Of a stretch of DNA of 64,000 bases, positions 60,579 to 64,000 are shown piece by piece. Positions within the stretch are counted from its first letter, which is position 1, and every line of letters starts with the position of its first letter. A model generated the notes under the pieces. The model saw nothing but the letters and a program-made list of their open reading frames with translations, made no database searches and was not told the DNA's origin. The stretch covers positions 4,356-68,355 of the forward strand of contig DASZGL010000010.1 in NCBI GenBank assembly GCA_035938875.1, written 5' to 3'. The DNA comes from DASZGL01 sp035938875. Lineage in GTDB: Bacteria > Chloroflexota > Dormibacteria > Aeolococcales > Aeolococcaceae. A program made the position numbers and the translations under genes.

Positions 60579-61016
60579 ATGGCCACGGCCCGCGACGACG
60601 TCGTACCCGCGCTGGAACGTTCGGCGCTGTTCGGCGGTTTCGACCGGCAGCAGCTGAGGCAGATCGCCGAGCGGTTCGACGAGGAGCACTACCTTCCCGA
60701 CCACCGCATCGTCACCGAGGGCATGCACGGGATGGAGTTCTTCTTCATCCTCGAGGGCACGGCAGCGGTCGTCGACGACAGCGGCGCCACGGTGGCGACG
60801 CTCCAGGCCGGCGACTTCTTCGGCGAGGTGGCGGCGCTGGACGACGGCCCGCGAACTGCGTCGGTCCGCACCATCACCGCGCTGCGCTGCCTGGGCCTGC
60901 CCAACGGAAGCTTCAAGCAGTTCCTGCTCGACTACCCGCTGTTCGCCGTCAATCTGCTCCACCAGGTTGTCCGGCGGTTCCGCGCCGTGGTGACGTCGGG
61001 AAAGAACGGCCACTGA
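60579..61016 (+). CDS. Stand-alone cyclic-nucleotide-binding domain protein
   Basis: This 145-residue protein is one cNMP-binding beta-barrel: ALFGGFDRQQLRQIAERF, FFILEGTAAVVDDSG, and the phosphate-binding cassette GDFFGEVAALDDGPRTASVRT with the E and R that contact cAMP. Unlike Crp/Fnr it has no helix-turn-helix, so it must act on a partner. ATG with GAGG 7 nt upstream. It lies 27 bp before a ParB-like gene and is probably in one operon with it. Confidence 0.87.
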   Translation: MATARDDVVPALERSALFGGFDRQQLRQIAERFDEEHYLPDHRIVTEGMHGMEFFFILEGTAAVVDDSGATVATLQAGDFFGEVAALDDGPRTASVRTITALRCLGLPNGSFKQFLLDYPLFAVNLLHQVVRRFRAVVTSGKNGH

Positions 61017-61030
61017 CCACAGCTCCGGCA

Positions 61031-61036
61031 AGGAGG
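61031..61036 (+). promoter_or_regulatory. Shine-Dalgarno that fixes the TTG start of the ParB-like gene
   Basis: AGGAGG at ideal distance (7 nt) before TTG 61044. It is one of the strongest ribosome-binding sites in the window and supports the rare start. Confidence 0.7.
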
Positions 61037-61043
61037 TCGAACG

Positions 61044-62357
61044 TTGCCCAGGCGCCGTCGAGAGTCCGAGGGTGACGGGGGGGCGCTGTCGCGCTGGCTG
61101 GCGCCGTCGACGACCAGCGAAATCGATCAGATCGACGTCGCCGAGGTCCACGACAGCTGGACGCCGGAGCGCAGCGACGAGCTGCCCCTCGACGCGGCGG
61201 TCGCCCTGATCCGCGCTGTCGGCGTCGTCGACCCTGTCCTCCTCCGCCCCCGCGATGGCGGCGGCTTCGAGGTCGTCGCCGGCCACCGCACCGTGGCCGC
61301 GGCGCGGGCGGCCGGCCTGGTCAGGGTGCCCGCGGTGGTCCGCCGGATGGACGACGCCCAGGCTCTGTTCGCCCTCGCGCTTGACGGCAGCGCCACGGGG
61401 ATGATCAGCGCCGCCGGGGTCGGCGAGCTACGCCAGCGCCTCGCCGCGGCGGGCGTTGACGATGAGGTGGCGATCGCCGAGCTGCTCGCCGCCGCGCCAG
61501 TGGTCCCCGAGGCGGTTGCCGCAGGCGTCCCCCTGCCGGTCAGCGCAGCTGCAGACGGCGCCGACGTCAATGGCGGCATCCCCCAAGGGCCCGCCGCGCC
61601 GGCGAACCGTGACGATGCCCCCGCCCAGCCTGCCCCGGCGTTCGCCAAGTCGGCCGCCCAGCCTGACAAGGCGGCCGCGGAGCCGCCGCGCTGGATACCC
61701 CGACCTGCCGGGGCGCCGCGCCTGGCGCGGCTGAGCAGCGCCTTCGCCGACGCTCCCCGGATGCTCCGGGTGCTGGCTGCCGACGGCTTCACCGGGACGG
61801 TCGAGCTGGTCGGCAAGGACGGCCGCGAGGATGTCCTCGCCTTCGTCGAGGGCGACCTCGTCGCGGTCACGGTGGAGCGGCGGGGACGCCGCGTCGCGGT
61901 GCCGATCCGCCTGCCCTCACCGGACAGCGGACCGATCGTCGAGATGACCGTGCGACCCCACGCGGCGCCGATCGTCGTCGCGCTGGCCCTGGCGTTGCGG
62001 GCTCCGGCGCGGTTGACCGGCCTCCACGCCAGCTTCCTCCACCTCCCTGGGCTCCTCGAGGCGCTCGCCCGGGAGCGCGCCGATGCCGCGTGCGTGGTGT
62101 CCGCGCCGGCGGGGTCGGGGGTCATCCTGCTCGCCGGTGGCCAACCGGTTGCCGCGTACGCCCGCCGCCAGGGCGAGGGACCCGCGGAGGCCGCGGAGAC
62201 CACCGACCTGGCTGCGGTGGTCGAGCTCCTCGCCGGCGGGGAGGGTGATGTCGACGTCCACGCAGGGCCGTCCCCGGCGCCTCTCGACCTCGAGGAGATC
62301 ATCGCGCGCGGTGCCCCGCCGGCAAAGAAGCAGACCGGCGGCCACCCCGAGGACTGA
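61044..62357 (+). CDS. ParB-like nuclease-fold domain fused to a DUF4388-like domain
   Basis: This 437-residue protein begins with a ParB/Srx-like N-terminal domain (about 25-115): IDQIDVAEVHDSW, VDPVLLRPRDGGGFEVVAGHRTVAAARAAG and VRVPAVV, where GHRT replaces the ParB box II GERR. There is no recognisable ParB helix-turn-helix. After a Pro/Ala-rich linker (about 165-230) comes GFTGTVELVGKDGREDVLAFVEGDLVAV, resembling DUF4388 (PATAN-like) domains, then an unassigned C-terminal part. Linked to a cNMP-binding protein; probably signalling rather than plasmid partitioning. Confidence 0.7.
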   Translation: MPRRRRESEGDGGALSRWLAPSTTSEIDQIDVAEVHDSWTPERSDELPLDAAVALIRAVGVVDPVLLRPRDGGGFEVVAGHRTVAAARAAGLVRVPAVVRRMDDAQALFALALDGSATGMISAAGVGELRQRLAAAGVDDEVAIAELLAAAPVVPEAVAAGVPLPVSAAADGADVNGGIPQGPAAPANRDDAPAQPAPAFAKSAAQPDKAAAEPPRWIPRPAGAPRLARLSSAFADAPRMLRVLAADGFTGTVELVGKDGREDVLAFVEGDLVAVTVERRGRRVAVPIRLPSPDSGPIVEMTVRPHAAPIVVALALALRAPARLTGLHASFLHLPGLLEALARERADAACVVSAPAGSGVILLAGGQPVAAYARRQGEGPAEAAETTDLAAVVELLAGGEGDVDVHAGPSPAPLDLEEIIARGAPPAKKQTGGHPED

Positions 62358-62445
62358 TCGCGCCAGGGCGACGCGAGGTTGGCATTTTGTCACTGCTGAC
62401 ATGAACGCTCCGGCCAGAGGTTGATGACAACCTCATCACAAAGCC

Positions 62446-62474
62446 TTGTCAGCACGGGGCCGCGGTGGCAGACT
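62446..62474 (+). promoter_or_regulatory. Promoter of the secreted hydrolase gene, apparently leaderless
   Basis: TTGTCA (62446-62451) and CAGACT (62469-62474) are 17 bp apart; ATG 62485 follows after 10 nt. It is the clearest complete -35/-10 pair before a leaderless start here. Confidence 0.55.
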
Positions 62475-62484
62475 GCGGCTCCCA

Positions 62485-63690
62485 ATGACCGCCGGCGCTG
62501 CATGCGGCCGCCGGCGCCTTGCCGCCATCGTCCTAGCATTCGTCCTCGCCGGGCTCGCAGGGCTTCCTGCCGCCGCCGACACCTCGCCAAGCCCGTCGAG
62601 CGACGTCGACCGGGCGCGTTCCGCGCTGCAACGTGCCCATGCCGGTGCAGCCGCTGAGGACAACGCCCTCGCCGCAGCGCGCGCCAACCTGGCGGCGGCG
62701 AAGCAGCAGCTCGCCGACATCGACGCCGAATCGAGCCACCTCGACGCCGTGGTGATCGCGGCAACGTCACGCATCACGCAGCTCGAGGAACAGCAGCGCG
62801 CTGACCAGGCGCGACTCGGCGAGTACCTGCGCCGTACCTATGAGCAGGGAGACGACGCCGCATTCGTCTACATCGTCAGCGCCGACAGCATAAGCCTGGT
62901 GATGCAACGGCAGGCGGAGATGAGCCACGTTGTCGATGCGGTACGCACCTTGGCAGCGCAGCTCGGCAGCGAGCGCAACGACGCCCGCCAGGCGATCGCC
63001 GATGCGGCCGCACAGCGCACAAGGCTGGGCGTGCTGCGAGTCCAGGCGCAGGTTGCCGCCGACGTTGTCGCCGCCCAGGAGGCACGTCTCGCCAACGCTG
63101 CCGCTGCGGCGAACAGCAACGTCGCGGCGGCCCAGCGAGCCCTCGACGAGGCACGGCAGGCGGCGGCCGCCCAGCTCGCCGACGAGCTGCGTCGCCGTCA
63201 GGAGAAACCGGTGCCACCCCCTCAGGGTGTCGTCTACCCGCCGTCAGCAGGCGCGCTGTTCACCGTCGACACCGACCTCACACTGCCGTCGGGCGAGACC
63301 GCCGCGAACATCGACAGCTTTCTCGCCGGCACTCCGATGGCCGGTCTTGGTGCACCGTTCATGGCCGCGGAGACGAAGTACCACGTCAGCGCGCGCTATT
63401 TCGTGGCGCACGCAATCAACGAATCGGGATGGGGTCGCAGCGCTATCGCCCATGACAAGCACAACCTCTTCGGCTACGGTGCCGACGACACCCATCCCTA
63501 CCAGGATGCCTACACCTTCGCCACGTTCGCCGACGGAATCGACTTCGTGGCGCGCATGGTGCAGCGCTACTACCTGACCCCAGGCGGCGCCTTCTACCAC
63601 GGACCGACGCTGCGCGGCATCAACGTCGCCTACGCCAGCGACAAGACCTGGGCGGACAAAGTCGCGCGCATCGCCAGGGCAATTCCCTAG
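62485..63690 (+). CDS. Secreted coiled-coil protein with GH73-type N-acetylglucosaminidase domain
   Basis: This 401-residue protein has an N-terminal signal peptide (RRRLAAIVLAFVLAGLAG, cut after AAA-D), then a PcsB/CwlO-like coiled coil (about 35-240) with LRRTYEQGDDAAFVYIVSA in the hinge. A Pro-rich linker leads to a C-terminal glucosaminidase domain (about 275-401): catalytic Glu in AINESGWGRSAIA, KHNLFGYGADD, YRDA-like AYTFATFADGIDFV. It should cut peptidoglycan outside the cell, possibly kept inactive by the coiled coil. Confidence 0.88.
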   Translation: MTAGAACGRRRLAAIVLAFVLAGLAGLPAAADTSPSPSSDVDRARSALQRAHAGAAAEDNALAAARANLAAAKQQLADIDAESSHLDAVVIAATSRITQLEEQQRADQARLGEYLRRTYEQGDDAAFVYIVSADSISLVMQRQAEMSHVVDAVRTLAAQLGSERNDARQAIADAAAQRTRLGVLRVQAQVAADVVAAQEARLANAAAAANSNVAAAQRALDEARQAAAAQLADELRRRQEKPVPPPQGVVYPPSAGALFTVDTDLTLPSGETAANIDSFLAGTPMAGLGAPFMAAETKYHVSARYFVAHAINESGWGRSAIAHDKHNLFGYGADDTHPYQDAYTFATFADGIDFVARMVQRYYLTPGGAFYHGPTLRGINVAYASDKTWADKVARIARAIP

Positions 63691-63720
63691 GGCTCGTCCC
63701 CGTAGATCGATGGCGGTGCC

Positions 63721-63836
63721 GGCAGGGGGCATCGTTTTGGGGGGACCGCGGTCGAACTCCTCTGGAGTTCGCCGCTCGCTCTCGGCCGAGGGACCACTCG
63801 GCCTGCGAGAGCCCCCCTGCGACGACGCCCCCCGCC
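63721..63836 (-). ncRNA. Candidate structured RNA: three-way junction
   Basis: P1 pairs 63721-63735 with 63822-63836 (15 positions, two A.C mismatches on the plus strand that are G.U pairs on the minus strand). P2 pairs 63739-63744 with 63812-63817. Inside are P4 (63749-63774: 8-bp CGAACTCC/GGAGTTCG with a 3-nt loop, plus CGG/CCG) and P3 (63779-63811: CTCTCG/CGAGAG and GCCGAG/CTCGGC with a CTG bulge and 6-nt loop). Nearly every base is in a helix. It matches no RNA family I recognise. No promoter was found on either side. Confidence 0.5.
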
Positions 63837-63876
63837 AGCCCCGCCTGACGTTCATGAGCCTCGGCGGCTGAACGCC

Positions 63877-63945
63877 CTGCGCACTGCAGCGGGCGGACAT
63901 GGGACGTCATCGCAGCGGGTCATTGGAGCGCCGAGCAGTGCGCAG
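63877..63945. repeat. 11-bp perfect inverted repeat
   Basis: CTGCGCACTGC (63877-63887) and GCAGTGCGCAG (63935-63945) flank 47 bp. It may be part of the same non-coding element as the three-way junction, or of a unit continuing past the window edge. Confidence 0.6.
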
Positions 63946-64000
63946 GCGCGACTGAGCGCAGGGACGCCAGAGGCGTCACAAGCGTGCCCGCAAGGTGATG

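Larger units (their letters stand above)
63691..64000. other. Non-coding right edge rich in inverted repeats
   Basis: No credible gene follows the hydrolase stop to the window end. The region holds the three-way-junction structure (63721-63836), an 11-bp inverted repeat (63877-63945) and a small GACGCC/GGCGTC hairpin near 63963-63978. Confidence 0.6.

Noticed and set aside
61044..62357. Chromosome-partitioning ParB
   Set aside because: GERR is replaced by GHRT, no HTH domain is recognisable, and parA is absent, so only a ParB-like domain is claimed.
63721..63836. tRNA(Sec) (selC) as an explanation of the right-edge structure
   Set aside because: There is a TTCGA next to a stem on the minus strand, but no 5-bp T-arm around it, no acceptor/D-arm layout and no suitable anticodon arm.

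Overview
The window is one uninterrupted stretch of GC-rich bacterial chromosome with very dense coding, many 1-4 bp gene overlaps, and frequent GTG and TTG starts. No phage, plasmid, transposase, CRISPR array, rRNA or tRNA was recognised. The gene mix points to a free-living soil-type bacterium of the Terrabacteria sort: LLM-type flavin oxidoreductase, LppX/LprAFG lipoprotein, selenocysteine incorporation genes, DUF951-YchF, a Get3-like ATPase with an alpha-crystallin-like tail, and many two-component kinases. Dormibacterota/Chloroflexota-like or Actinomycetota-like lineages fit best, but this is inference from gene content only.

Layout. 1-16.7 kb, all minus strand: M55 D-aminopeptidase (cut by the window edge), a four-cysteine small protein and a lone receiver; thiolase; a tandem pair of GT-C membrane glycosyltransferases; TldE/TldD peptidases; cytochrome b plus Tat-exported molybdopterin oxidoreductase; a complete oligopeptide ABC transporter (oppF, D, C, B and the binding lipoprotein). 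17.0-27.1 kb, plus strand: NarL-type sensor kinase and regulator; hom-thrC-thrB-lysC, a threonine operon; DUF951-ychF; an LLM oxidoreductase. 27.4-35.0 kb: a tail-anchored-looking protein, a Get3-like ATPase, a small Cys protein, an M50 protease, then selA-Nudix-selB and a CaCA exchanger in one overlapping chain. 35-37 kb: SDR and endonuclease IV bracketed by two copies of a 47-bp palindromic element.

37-44.5 kb: csaA and SGNH hydrolase (minus), then an LprG-like lipoprotein with a P55-like MFS exporter, CCA-adding enzyme, DUF1232 protein, rplI and dnaB. 44.5-56.8 kb: mixed-strand housekeeping and metabolic genes (two sensor kinases without partner regulators, fumC, DedA, 3-hydroxyacyl-CoA dehydrogenase, orphan DNA methyltransferase, ACT protein, HAD phosphatase, 2-hydroxyacid dehydrogenase, DEAD-box helicase, alpha/beta hydrolase, rhodanese-MoeB fusion). 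57-64 kb: murE, rsmG, several very small proteins, a stand-alone cNMP-binding protein, a ParB-like fusion protein and a secreted coiled-coil/GH73 hydrolase, ending in a non-coding stretch full of inverted repeats.

Signals beyond the genes. At least a dozen first genes carry a TANNNT -10 box 6-10 nt before the start codon, so leaderless mRNA looks like a normal expression mode here, alongside Shine-Dalgarno-led genes. The most unexplained sequence is an RNA-like three-way junction near 63.78 kb whose A.C mismatches become G.U pairs on the minus strand; others are a long hairpin with an antisense promoter at 27.1-27.3 kb, the 47-bp palindromes, a T-box-like core motif ahead of murE, and a few genes that appear to lack ATG/GTG/TTG starts.
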